This document shows, one piece after another, positions 1-7,469 of a stretch of DNA of 13,273 nt. The position numbers and the translations under genes are program-made. Position 1 is the stretch's first letter. The number at the start of each line of letters is the position of its first letter. The DNA is from an uncultured beta proteobacterium (lineage in GTDB: Bacteria > Pseudomonadota > Gammaproteobacteria > Burkholderiales > Burkholderiaceae_C): the NCBI GenBank assembly GCA_903928325.1, contig CAIYQF010000154.1, positions 1 through 13,273 of the forward strand, in the 5' to 3' direction. The notes under the pieces are model-generated. The model was given only the letters and a program-made list of their open reading frames with translations. It did no database searches and had not been told where the DNA came from.

Positions 1-1877
1 ACGTCGGCTAGACCCGGCACTCGGTCGTTGCTGCCGGTGTATTCGTCTTGCAACAAGCCGCCCAGCACCACTACCGAGCCGTCGTCCACCAGCACGTTCG
101 ATTCGATCGTGCGCTTGTTGGTGGTCGGGCCGTTGGCAGCATTGACAGTGGAGGCCTGCACGCTGGACACTTCCTGGAAGATAGTCAGCTTGACCGTGCC
201 GTTTTCGCTGATCTGCGGCTTGACCTTAAGCGTCAGGCCCACGTCTTTGCGCTCAATGGTTTGGAAGGGGTTGACCGCACCGTTGCCCGCATTGGTGTTG
301 GTGAACTGGCCGGTGATAAAGGGCACGTTTTGGCCGATGACGATCTTGGCCTCTTCGTTGTCCAAGGTCAGTAAATTGGGCGTGGACAGCACATTGCCCG
401 CGCCGCTGGACTCTAAAAAGTTCGCCAAAGCCCCCAACACGTAAACGCCGTTGGTCTGTTGTGCGAACCCGGCGTTCAGACCTGCAGCCGGCGCCACAGT
501 GCCTGCGGCTGCGCCGGTGGCCAGGCTGATGATGTTTTTGCCGCCGGTGCCAAAGTTGGTGCCCAGCAGGCCGATCACGCTGTCGCCCGCCTTGCCCGAG
601 GCTCCTTGCCATTGCACTCCAAACTCCGCTGCACGGTCGGCGCTGACTTCGGCAATCAGGCTCTCTACAAACACCTGTGCCCGACGCGCGTCGAGGCGCT
701 CAATGACCTCGCGCAACTGGCGGTACTGCGGATCGGGCGCGGTGATGATCAGGGAGTTGGTGGCCGTGTCCGCCTGCACCTGCCCGCCCGAAGTGGCCAC
801 AGCTATGGGCGCAGCGCCCGCCGTTGTGCCGGGCGCGGTTGCGGCCGCAGGGCTGACAGCGGCGCCACTGAGCGCTGCGCGCAGCGTGGCGGCCAGTTTG
901 GTGGCGTCAGCGTTTTTCAGATAAACCACGTGCAGGTTGCCCAGCTCGCCATTGCTTTTGCTTGACGGCTGGTCCAGCTTTTCTACCAAAGACTTCACTA
1001 GCGCCACACGCGCCGGGTTGGCTGCCCGAACGATCAAGCTGTTGCTGCGCTGCTCGGCCATGACGGTGGTCTTAAAGCCCGTATCGGCAGCGCCTGCCGG
1101 TGCGCCAGTGGCGCTGCTGGAGTCAATGAGTTTAAGTACCAAGGGTGCCAGGTCCACAGCGACCGCGTTCTTAAGGTCAATGACTTCGACCTCTGTGGCA
1201 TTGGACAGGTCCATGGCGGCAATGATGCGGGCGATGCGGCGCAGGTTGTCCGCATAGTCGGTGATCACCAGCGCGTTGTTGCCGGGGTTGGCGTTGATGG
1301 TGTTGTTGGGACTGATCAAGGGGCGCAGCACGGCGACTAGGTTGCTAGCCGACTCAAAATTGAGCCGAAAAATTTGCGTCACCACCTGGCCACCCGCTGC
1401 GCCCTTGGGCGCGCTGTCGCTGGTCTCGACTGCGCTGGTTTGCAGCTTGGCATCGGCCTCGGGCACCACTTTGAGCAAGCCCGCCGACTCCACCATGGTG
1501 AAGCCCTGCAGGCGCAAGCTGGTCAAAAACTGCGCCATCGCAACGCTGCGGCCCACCGGCCTTTCGGAAACCAGGGTGATAGTGCCTTTAACGCGCGGGT
1601 CGACCACCACGTTCATGCCCGAGAGCAGGCCGATGGTGCGCGCCACGGCCTCGATGTCGGCGTTGGTGAAGTTCAAGGTAATGGGCTCACCCGGCCTGGG
1701 TAGGCTGCTGCTGGCTGCTGGCGCAGCAGCGCTGCTGGGTGCGGCGCTGCCGGTGCTTTGTGCCAAGGCCATTGTTGCGCTGCAGGCGGCCAGGGCGGCG
1801 CCAGCGAGCCAGCGGCCCCTTGGCAGTCCGAGTACGGTTGGGTTGAAGGCGGTAGCAGAAACGCGCATTGGTGTCAT
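1..1877 (-). CDS. gspD: Type II secretion outer-membrane secretin GspD (3' end cut by the window)
   Basis: This is the secretin, the multimeric outer-membrane channel of the type II secretion system. The visible 625 residues begin with a signal sequence (basic R20/R22, hydrophobic 23-39) and an Ala/Ser/Pro linker (about 41-60). The N0 domain follows at about 65-138 (ITLNFTNADIEAVAR), then N1-N3 repeats at about 165-225, 228-302 and 312-398, with an Ala/Pro/Thr-rich insert at 337-362 inside N3. The secretin core starts near 400 and carries NVLSTPNLLTLDNEEAKI, VGLTLKVKPQI and VLVDDGSVVVLGGLL. The frame runs off the window at VPGLAD, the usual VPxLGD region, so roughly the last 70-150 residues are missing. 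I start at ATG 1877, 6 bases after the gspN stop; an in-frame ATG at 1868 is possible. Neither has a strong ribosome site. Cys32 lies in a lipobox-like LAAC, so lipidation cannot be excluded. Its place after gspN is unlike the enterobacterial C-D-E-F order. Confidence 0.96.
   Translation of the reverse strand, partial: MTPMRVSATAFNPTVLGLPRGRWLAGAALAACSATMALAQSTGSAAPSSAAAPAASSSLPRPGEPITLNFTNADIEAVARTIGLLSGMNVVVDPRVKGTITLVSERPVGRSVAMAQFLTSLRLQGFTMVESAGLLKVVPEADAKLQTSAVETSDSAPKGAAGGQVVTQIFRLNFESASNLVAVLRPLISPNNTINANPGNNALVITDYADNLRRIARIIAAMDLSNATEVEVIDLKNAVAVDLAPLVLKLIDSSSATGAPAGAADTGFKTTVMAEQRSNSLIVRAANPARVALVKSLVEKLDQPSSKSNGELGNLHVVYLKNADATKLAATLRAALSGAAVSPAAATAPGTTAGAAPIAVATSGGQVQADTATNSLIITAPDPQYRQLREVIERLDARRAQVFVESLIAEVSADRAAEFGVQWQGASGKAGDSVIGLLGTNFGTGGKNIISLATGAAAGTVAPAAGLNAGFAQQTNGVYVLGALANFLESSGAGNVLSTPNLLTLDNEEAKIVIGQNVPFITGQFTNTNAGNGAVNPFQTIERKDVGLTLKVKPQISENGTVKLTIFQEVSSVQASTVNAANGPTTNKRTIESNVLVDDGSVVVLGGLLQDEYTGSNDRVPGLAD
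1706..1737. repeat. CTG/CAG-rich alternating inverted repeats in gspD
   Basis: The region coding the Ala/Ser linker after the GspD signal sequence contains GCTGCTG-GCG-CAGCAGC (1714-1730) and the overlapping 14-bp perfect palindrome CAGCAGCGCTGCTG (1724-1737). Repeated Ala and Ser codons explain the composition; a structural role in DNA or mRNA is not shown. Confidence 0.5.
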
Positions 1878-1883
1878 AAAAGT

Positions 1884-2672
1884 TCAACCCACGGTGATGA
1901 TGGAGCGTGCGCCATCGCGCCGCCCGATGATGTTCAAAAGATTCGACAGCGCATCCTGGCGTTCGGGTGCAGCACGGGCCTCGCCCTCAAAGCGCAGTTG
2001 CCCCTGGGTCCATTGCCCCCGGCCACTGAGCTGCAAACTGCCGTTCTTGGTCGACAGCGTCAAAACCGGTGTGTCCCCGCCCTTTAGGACGAAGCGGTAG
2101 CTGCCCATGGGGCGCAGCGTCGACAGGCGTGATGCGATGCCCTGGGCGTCCAGTTGCAACTCGCCTTGCAGACTGAGCCGGCCGTGCACCCACCGGGCCT
2201 GCAATGCCTGGGTAGACACGGCCAACTGGCCCTCAGCGCGTAAGGTGTTCCAGGGCGTGCCCAAGCCGGTGAGCCATAGGGCGGGCCATTGGGACTGCTG
2301 GTCCGCAACGGCTAGGTTCAGGCCCCCCCAGCGAGGTGACAGGTCCAGAGCCAGGGGTGACTGCATGCAGCAGTCAGCAAACAAGGATGCCTGCAGGCGG
2401 CCCCAGCCAGGTTGTAGCGTCCAGGCGAGCCGCCCTGGCAAGGTGCTGGCGTCTTGGCTGCCGGGGCCGCCAGTGAGGGCGAGTTGGGCCGACCCGCTCC
2501 ACAGCGTGCCCTGGGCGTCGGCCATGCGCAGCCGCCCGTCACTGGCCGCCTCCAGCCCCTGGGCAAGCCAGCGCGCAGGGGGGTACGCCACGGTGGCCAG
2601 CACCAGGCCCAGTACGGCGCCCGATAGCGCCCAAGTCCAAGGGGAAAGGGGGGCAGACGTTGCGCGAGCCAT
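1884..2672 (-). CDS. gspN: Type II secretion accessory protein GspN
   Basis: GspN is an accessory inner-membrane protein found in only some type II systems; its exact role is not settled. From ATG 2672 it has 262 residues: a short cytoplasmic N-terminus, one membrane segment at about 12-30 (WALSGAVLGLVLATVAYPP) and a long periplasmic part rich in beta-strand-like stretches, such as LRAEGQLAVSTQALQARW. The C-terminus, ALSNLLNIIGRRDGARSIITVG without its first residues, has the look I associate with GspN family ends. A TTG at 2684 directly after the gspM stop would add four residues (MPHA). I prefer the ATG, though neither start has a clear Shine-Dalgarno sequence. It lies between gspM and gspD on the same strand and is almost certainly in their transcript. 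Recognition rests on the terminal motif plus context. Confidence 0.88.
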   Translation of the reverse strand: MARATSAPLSPWTWALSGAVLGLVLATVAYPPARWLAQGLEAASDGRLRMADAQGTLWSGSAQLALTGGPGSQDASTLPGRLAWTLQPGWGRLQASLFADCCMQSPLALDLSPRWGGLNLAVADQQSQWPALWLTGLGTPWNTLRAEGQLAVSTQALQARWVHGRLSLQGELQLDAQGIASRLSTLRPMGSYRFVLKGGDTPVLTLSTKNGSLQLSGRGQWTQGQLRFEGEARAAPERQDALSNLLNIIGRRDGARSIITVG

Positions 2673-2684
2673 GGCGTGGGGCAA

Positions 2685-3191
2685 TCAGGGCGCCGTGCGC
2701 GAGGGCAGTTGCAGCACCACGCTGCCGCTCCAAAGGCCCTGGCTCTGGTCTAGGTGAAGTTCCAGCGGCAGGGCGTGGGCGTTAAGGCGCGCTTGGCTGA
2801 GCCACTGCGCCAGCGCATCGGCGCTGCTGCCTTGAAAGCTGGCGGTGGCACGGTCACCCAAGACCACCAGGCGCGCCGAAGCTCCTAAGGTAGCCGTGGA
2901 GGCTTCGAGTAGCGTTTTGGCGTCCTGGGGTGTGGCTGACGATGGCGCTTGCAGTGCGTGCGCTTGGGCCTGCAGTTGCAGCATTTCTTGCAGTTGCGCC
3001 CGCAGCTGCGGGTCCTGGGCGTGTGCCGTGCGCAGCGTTTGCAGGGACGGGCCAACGCTGATAAACCAGGCCAGGGCGAGCAACAGCACGGGCAGCCCGA
3101 TGCGCACCAGTTGCTGCTCGCGTGCGCTGCTGCGGGCCCAGCGCGCATGCAGCGCCGACTTCCAGGATTGCAGAACCAGACCGGTGCGCAT
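2685..3191 (-). CDS. gspM: Type II secretion platform protein GspM
   Basis: GspM is a small bitopic inner-membrane protein that binds GspL and stabilises the assembly platform. The 168-residue product is of usual family length. It has a basic cytoplasmic N-terminus, one membrane segment at about 29-46 (VRIGLPVLLLALAWFISVG), a Gln/Ala/Leu-rich helical stretch at about 48-83 that could be a coiled coil, and a small C-terminal domain fitting the ferredoxin-like fold known for this family. The start codon shares one base with the gspL stop (TGATG at 3193-3189), so re-initiation by the same ribosome is likely; no independent Shine-Dalgarno sequence is visible. Sequence conservation in this family is low, so the call relies partly on topology and on its position between gspL and gspN. 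Confidence 0.92.
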   Translation of the reverse strand: MRTGLVLQSWKSALHARWARSSAREQQLVRIGLPVLLLALAWFISVGPSLQTLRTAHAQDPQLRAQLQEMLQLQAQAHALQAPSSATPQDAKTLLEASTATLGASARLVVLGDRATASFQGSSADALAQWLSQARLNAHALPLELHLDQSQGLWSGSVVLQLPSRTAP

Positions 3192-4414
3192 CAGCGGGCC
3201 CGTAGGAGCAGGTCGTCGCCGGAGGGCGTGAGTCCGTAGCCCTGGCCCTGCAAAGCCCGCGTGGCCTGGGCGAGCGTGTCTGCCGGTACGCTGAGGCCGC
3301 GCAGCCGCAATTCGCCGTTGGCAAAGTCCAGGCCCGCAGGCGCTGGCGCACCGGGGGCCGCCTGCGACCAGGCTCCCAACAAGGTCTCAAAGTCGCGGGT
3401 GCCCAGCGCGCCTGCGCCTTGCTGCAGTGCGGCGACGGCGCGCTGCATTTGCACGGGCGCATCCACCACCACCTGCGTGGTCGGAAAAGTGTGAGTCCAT
3501 ACCGCCGCAATGGCCTGGCGCTGCGCTTGAAGGCCAGCGCGCTCAACCGCCGCACGAACATGCAGGCCCACCAGATTGACCGCCACCAGGGCCAGCAGGC
3601 TCCAGCGTGCAGCGCGCCAACTGGGAGCTTGCATCAGTTCGCGCCATGCAGCGCCCAGGCGCTTGAAGCTGCGGCTGCGCTGGGTGCTAACCAGGTCAAA
3701 CTGGGCCAAGTCCCAGCTATTTTGGCTGGCAAGCAGCGCGCGCTCGGCGCGGTTTTGGAGCATCGCGCTGCGGCCCAAGATATGCTCTGCCAGGATGGCC
3801 ACGGCGGGCTCGGCGTACAGCGGCAACTTTTCGTGTGCGCCCAGTGCCGCCACCGTGGTGGCCTGCAGCGGCCAGGCGCGTACGCCGTTGGCGCTGGCAT
3901 GCAGCAGCAAGGCCTGCCCCGATTCCTGCACGGCGTACAGGCCTTCGGGCGACGTGTCGGGAAGCAGCTCCGGCACGATGCGGGTGATGGCAATGCCTGC
4001 ATCGTCCAAGGCCATCAAGCCGCTGTGCAGCCAGGCCTTGTCGCATACGGCGACCCAGGTCGACGCGCTTTTGGCGCCGCCGGGCTCCAGCGCGAAGTGC
4101 AGTGTCTGCGCTTCGTCGAGTAACTGGTCTTCCAGCACGCCTACGAGTATGGCGCGCAGGCGCTCGGGGCCGTTGCCCGCACCCTGGGGCAGTTGTACCC
4201 GGTGCCAAGACAGGCGCGCAGCGCTGACCAACAGCACCGTGTCCGTCAACCGGCCATGGGGTGTTGTGCTACCGGTGTGGCCCGCGCCTGGCAGCAGCGC
4301 CAGTGGCGCGTTGGAAGCCACACCCACGGTGACGCCGTCGGGCGTGAGCACGTAGTCCACGGGCGTGGACGCTTGCAGCGCTGCCTGGGGAAGGGTGATG
4401 GTGAGTGTGGCCAT
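3191..4414 (-). CDS. gspL: Type II secretion platform protein GspL
   Basis: GspL links the cytoplasmic ATPase GspE to the inner-membrane platform and the pseudopilus. The 407 residues split as in the family. A cytoplasmic actin-like part covers about 1-255, with TVLLVSAARLSWHRVQLPQ near 59-77 and a segment 87-110 (RAILVGVLEDQLLDEAQTL within it). A single membrane helix follows at about 268-286 (AARWSLLALVAVNLVGLHV). The periplasmic tail of about 120 residues ends in a ferredoxin-like domain (LDFANGELRLRGLSVPADTL and onward). Start is ATG 4414, 3 bases after the gspK stop, without an obvious ribosome site, which fits coupling to gspK. The end overlaps gspM by one base. No frameshift or missing block is apparent. 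Confidence 0.96.
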   Translation of the reverse strand: MATLTITLPQAALQASTPVDYVLTPDGVTVGVASNAPLALLPGAGHTGSTTPHGRLTDTVLLVSAARLSWHRVQLPQGAGNGPERLRAILVGVLEDQLLDEAQTLHFALEPGGAKSASTWVAVCDKAWLHSGLMALDDAGIAITRIVPELLPDTSPEGLYAVQESGQALLLHASANGVRAWPLQATTVAALGAHEKLPLYAEPAVAILAEHILGRSAMLQNRAERALLASQNSWDLAQFDLVSTQRSRSFKRLGAAWRELMQAPSWRAARWSLLALVAVNLVGLHVRAAVERAGLQAQRQAIAAVWTHTFPTTQVVVDAPVQMQRAVAALQQGAGALGTRDFETLLGAWSQAAPGAPAPAGLDFANGELRLRGLSVPADTLAQATRALQGQGYGLTPSGDDLLLRAR

Positions 4415-4417
4415 GGT

Positions 4418-5428
4418 TCAAAAAGCTGGATTCATTGTAGGCGCCAGGGCTGCTGCGGGCGGTGTGAGCGCGCGCTTGCGCCACAGGGTTTTGACGTTCA
4501 TGGCATCACGCTGCACGACCGAATATTCCTGCACCGTGTTGCCGTCGATTTGCAAGACGCCGCGCAGGGCAAAAAAGCGGCTGGTGGTGGAAACCATCTG
4601 GCTGTCCCATGTCAGCAAGGGTAGCTGGGCAGATTTTTTTACGTCTTCAAGCGTTTCCCAGGGAGCCAGACTGCGCGCGACCAGCAAACGCTGCACGCCG
4701 ACTTGGTCCAGGCCCTCCAGGCAGGCCATGAGCACGGTGCCCGACGCGGTGTTGAGGTTGACCGGCGTGCGCTCGGGCAGCACCGTGGTGTGGGGGCCCA
4801 GCAGCGCCAGCGTGCGCGGCTCCAGGCCCAACCAGGCAAGTTGGTCGGGCTCTTGGGGCCACAAAGGACCGTCGTTTTGGGTGAGCGCACCATGGGCTGC
4901 TGCGCTGGCACGTTGGGCGCGCAGCAACTGCGCCACCAGCGTGTCGAGTTGGCCACGTGGCAGGCCCAGTTGCTCAAAGAGACGCGCGAAAAGACGCAGC
5001 GTGGGGGCGTGCACCCTGTCGTCGTCTTGCACCAGGTTTTTCAGGTTCAGACGGGCCTGCAAGTCGACGATTTGGCCCGATAAAAAGGCGTTGCTGCTGG
5101 CTTCAGCGGCCAGGGTGTCGCTGCGGTCGGCGGCCAAAAACGTGGACAGGCGCGCTTGCTCCAGCGGCATGGCCCAGGGCTCGGACAGGTGGTCGGAGCC
5201 GCCTTTTCGTGCATCTTCTGCCAAGATCAGCCGCGCCCAGTCCAACGCGCCCGTCAGCACCCAGGTCGACTGCGCGCGCGCGCGCTCGGCCGCTTCCACT
5301 TCCACCGCGCGCCACTGATGCCACAGCGCAGCCGACGCCAGGGTGGCTACCAACACCACGGTGAGCATGGCCAACAAAATGGCCGCGCCCTGCTGGGCGG
5401 TTTTGCCGCGCTGTGCAGTGCGCCTCAT
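4418..5428 (-). CDS. gspK: Type II secretion minor pseudopilin GspK
   Basis: GspK is the large minor pseudopilin that caps the GspI-J-K tip of the pseudopilus. The 336-residue product has a basic leader ending QQG14, followed by AAILLAMLTVVLVATLASA, a type IV prepilin cleavage site and hydrophobic helix. Mature position +5 is Leu19 rather than Glu, the known peculiarity of GspK. The large globular domain carries DLQARLNLKNLV (122-133) and PVNLNTAS (222-229), typical of the T2SSK domain. Start ATG 5428 overlaps the gspJ stop by 4 bases (ATGA) and has a good Shine-Dalgarno, GGGAG, 7 bases upstream (complement of 5436-5440). A run of seven GC dinucleotides lies in the coding sequence at 5272-5285. 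Confidence 0.97.
   Translation of the reverse strand: MRRTAQRGKTAQQGAAILLAMLTVVLVATLASAALWHQWRAVEVEAAERARAQSTWVLTGALDWARLILAEDARKGGSDHLSEPWAMPLEQARLSTFLAADRSDTLAAEASSNAFLSGQIVDLQARLNLKNLVQDDDRVHAPTLRLFARLFEQLGLPRGQLDTLVAQLLRAQRASAAAHGALTQNDGPLWPQEPDQLAWLGLEPRTLALLGPHTTVLPERTPVNLNTASGTVLMACLEGLDQVGVQRLLVARSLAPWETLEDVKKSAQLPLLTWDSQMVSTTSRFFALRGVLQIDGNTVQEYSVVQRDAMNVKTLWRKRALTPPAAALAPTMNPAF
5272..5285. repeat. (GC)7 dinucleotide run inside gspK
   Basis: Fourteen bases of alternating G and C lie in the 5' third of gspK, coding for part of E-R-A-R-A-Q (about residues 48-53). Gain or loss of one unit would shift the frame. Such short GC runs are common in genomes of this composition, so this may mean nothing. 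Confidence 0.6.
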
Positions 5429-6123
5429 GGTCCGGCTCCCAGCCCTGGGCGGGCCCAGTCGCGGGTCAGCAGGCCACTGAGCGCCAGGTCGGGTGGCAGG
5501 GTGAGCAGCAGGCGCACGCCGTCAGGCACCATGGTGGTGTTGGGCGCCGCCTTGGGCGATGTGCTGGTCGCAGCGTCGCCCGATGACAAGGGGTTACTCC
5601 ATGCGCCGCTGCGGTAGAAAAATACCTGCCAGCTTGCAAGCGGCGTGATACGCACCTCCAGGCTCCGGTCTGCGTCACTGGGGTTCTGGCCCCAGCGCGC
5701 GGCCTGGCTCCAGGCGCTGAGCATCTGGGCCCGTGTGTACAGGGCGGGCGACTGCCAGCGCAGCCAATAGACCGTGTTGCCCACGCGCCGCTGCGCCCAC
5801 GCCACCATGTACAGACCCTCAGAAGGCGACTGGCTGCCCCGGCGCAGCAGGCGCAGGGCGCGGCCGTCCCAGTCCATGCTGGGCATGTTGGGCTGTATTG
5901 CCAGTGCGTCGAGGTCTGCCGACCACTGGGCAAGCCCGGTTTGCAGGGTGAGCACATCGTCTGCATGCTGGGACAAGCGCTTTTGTGCGCCCACCATGCC
6001 GTCCAGGCCGCGCCACGACAGGGCCGCCATCATCGCCATCAGCGCCAGCGCCACCAGCAGCTCAACCAAGGTGAAGCCCCTCTGTTGGGCGCCCGTTCTC
6101 CAGCGGGATGGGTAAAAGACCAT
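5425..6123 (-). CDS. gspJ: Type II secretion minor pseudopilin GspJ
   Basis: GspJ is a minor pseudopilin of the tip complex with GspI and GspK. The 232-residue protein has a 16-residue leader ending QQRG, then FTLVELLVALALMAMMAALSW: the N-methylation/cleavage motif with the conserved Glu at mature +5 (residue 21). The helix continues as RGLDGMVGAQKRL, a common GspJ feature. The C-terminal globular domain is of normal size and includes SLEVRITPLASWQVFFYRSG. Its ATG shares one base with the gspI stop (TGATG at 6125-6121), and its own stop overlaps gspK by 4 bases. Cleavage and methylation would be done by a GspO/PilD peptidase that is not encoded in this window. Confidence 0.97.
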   Translation of the reverse strand: MVFYPSRWRTGAQQRGFTLVELLVALALMAMMAALSWRGLDGMVGAQKRLSQHADDVLTLQTGLAQWSADLDALAIQPNMPSMDWDGRALRLLRRGSQSPSEGLYMVAWAQRRVGNTVYWLRWQSPALYTRAQMLSAWSQAARWGQNPSDADRSLEVRITPLASWQVFFYRSGAWSNPLSSGDAATSTSPKAAPNTTMVPDGVRLLLTLPPDLALSGLLTRDWARPGLGAGP

Positions 6124-6500
6124 CAGTTGCGCCCCACGATGGTCGACAGGCGCAGCACCGGCTCGTCTGCGTTACGCACCTGGGCGTCCACGCGCACGAA
6201 GTTGGGGTTGGGCGTGGGCTGCACATGAAGCACCACGGTGAAGCTGTGTCCGGCTTGCAGGCATTCGCCGCTGTTCTCTCCCACACCGGGCATTTGGCGC
6301 GAGAGGCGAATCTGGGTGAGCGCGTTTTCGGCGCAGAGCTGGCCCAGCAACACATCGCTTTGCCGCAGCGCGTGCAGGGTGAGTGCGCCGGTAGCCTTCA
6401 GGCCCGCAAGCAGCGCCACGCCCACAATGGTCAGCGCTACCAGCACCTCCACCAGCGTGAACCCGCGCAGCCTGTGACGCGGCGGCGTCAGCGTGCTCAT
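6123..6500 (-). CDS. gspI: Type II secretion minor pseudopilin GspI
   Basis: GspI is a small minor pseudopilin, thought to nucleate the tip complex with GspJ and GspK. The 125 residues match the family length. A basic leader (RHRLRG13) precedes FTLVEVLVALTIVGVALLAGLKA, a prepilin cleavage site with Glu at mature +5 (residue 18). The family-type stretch AENALTQIRLSRQMPGVGE lies after the helix, and the end has a beta-rich block VLRLSTIVG. Start ATG 6500 overlaps the gspH stop by 4 bases (ATGA), and the stop shares a base with gspJ. No independent Shine-Dalgarno is visible, so translation probably depends on gspH. Confidence 0.96.
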   Translation of the reverse strand: MSTLTPPRHRLRGFTLVEVLVALTIVGVALLAGLKATGALTLHALRQSDVLLGQLCAENALTQIRLSRQMPGVGENSGECLQAGHSFTVVLHVQPTPNPNFVRVDAQVRNADEPVLRLSTIVGRN

Positions 6501-7042
6501 GGGGTCGACTGGCCCAGTGCAGTGCCCAGCGGCACGATGCCAAACGGGCGCAGCCCATCGGTGGCCAGTTGCAGGCGCACGCTGGCTTGGCTGCGCGCGC
6601 GCAGCACCACGGCTTGCGCCTCCAGGATGGGCTCGGGCCCCAGCGTTAGCACGGCAAGGGCGTTACCCGGCTCGGGCGCGCCGGGCCTGCGCAGCACGGC
6701 GGCGGCGGTGGTGTCCGCACTGAGCCAGGTTTGGGGCGGCAGCGGTGGGTTCAGGCCGTCGAGTGCAAAGCCGCTTGGCGTAGCGCGCCAGACCACGGGC
6801 GTGCCCAGCATGCGCGACTGCGCCCGGCCTGACTCCAAAATAGCGGCCAGGCGTTGGGCGTCGCGCTCCAGGTTGGAGGCGGCGCTGTCGCGCAGGGTCA
6901 GCGCCACGCCGGCCGAGGCGATGGCGATGATGGCCACCACCACCAACAGTTCCAACAGGGTAAAGCCCCGGCTGGCTGCGCCCAGGGCATGGAGCTCGCA
7001 GGCTGGTGTGCCCCTAGGGCTGCCAGCTGCCGATGTCTGCAT
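6497..7042 (-). CDS. gspH: Type II secretion minor pseudopilin GspH
   Basis: GspH is a minor pseudopilin that joins the major GspG fibre to the GspI-J-K tip. The 181-residue product has an unusually long leader of 26 residues ending AASRG, then FTLLELLVVVAIIAIASAGVALTL with Glu at mature +5 (residue 31). A GspH-type globular part follows, including DAQRLAAILESGRAQSRMLG, VVWRATPSGFALDGL and DGLRPFGIVPLG. ATG 7042 is the only ATG, GTG or TTG in frame before the cleavage site and has a Shine-Dalgarno GAGGG 5 bases upstream (complement of 7048-7052). The gene therefore begins 29 bases inside gspG, a longer overlap than elsewhere in the operon. Family assignment rests on the pilin motif, the GspH-like fold residues and gene order. 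Confidence 0.95.
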   Translation of the reverse strand: MQTSAAGSPRGTPACELHALGAASRGFTLLELLVVVAIIAIASAGVALTLRDSAASNLERDAQRLAAILESGRAQSRMLGTPVVWRATPSGFALDGLNPPLPPQTWLSADTTAAAVLRRPGAPEPGNALAVLTLGPEPILEAQAVVLRARSQASVRLQLATDGLRPFGIVPLGTALGQSTP

Positions 7043-7469
7043 TTTTGCCCTCGCCGCCGCTCTGGCCGTCGGCCCCGAAGGACATCACATCCATCTCGCC
7101 CTTCACGCCGGGGAAGAGGTAGACGTACGCGTTACCCCAGGGGTCCTTGGGCAGCTGGTCGAGGTTTTTCTTCCAGTTGGGCGGCACGGGCTCGGTGGTC
7201 GGCTTGTTTACCAGCGCGGCCAGGCCCTGCTCGGCGCTGGGGAAGCGCCCGTTGTCGAGTTTGTAGAGTTTGAGCGCCTGCACCAGATTGCTAACGTCCG
7301 TCTTGGCCGCCGTGACCTTGGCGTCGTCGGCGCGGTCGAGCACGTTAGGCACGATCAAGGCGGCAAGCACACCGATGATGAGCAGCACCACCATCAATTC
7401 GATCAGGGTGAAGCCGCGCTGAAATGCCAACGGCGATCGGCTAGGGTGTGCGTGCAAGGTGGTGGCCAT
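7014..7469 (-). CDS. gspG: Type II secretion major pseudopilin GspG
   Basis: GspG polymerises into the periplasmic pseudopilus that pushes substrates through the secretin. The 151-residue product has leader MATTLHAHPSRSPLAFQRG, then FTLIELMVVLLIIGVLAALI with Glu at mature +5 (residue 24). The family block NLVQALKLYKLDNGRFPSAEQGL follows, then DPWGNAYVYLFPG. The C-terminal loop GADGQSGGEGKNADIGSW is the calcium-binding region known in GspG proteins. I chose ATG 7469. The same frame is open to 7559, but the extra 30 residues would give an atypically long leader and run across the intergenic region into gspC. No strong Shine-Dalgarno precedes 7469. It is the first gene of the minus-strand operon and lies head-to-head with gspC. 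Confidence 0.98.
   Translation of the reverse strand: MATTLHAHPSRSPLAFQRGFTLIELMVVLLIIGVLAALIVPNVLDRADDAKVTAAKTDVSNLVQALKLYKLDNGRFPSAEQGLAALVNKPTTEPVPPNWKKNLDQLPKDPWGNAYVYLFPGVKGEMDVMSFGADGQSGGEGKNADIGSWQP

Noticed and set aside
1261..2100. Plus-strand open frame of 279 codons opposite gspD and gspN
   Set aside because: It crosses the gspD/gspN junction antisense to both, with no recognisable motif; GC bias lowers stop frequency in this frame.
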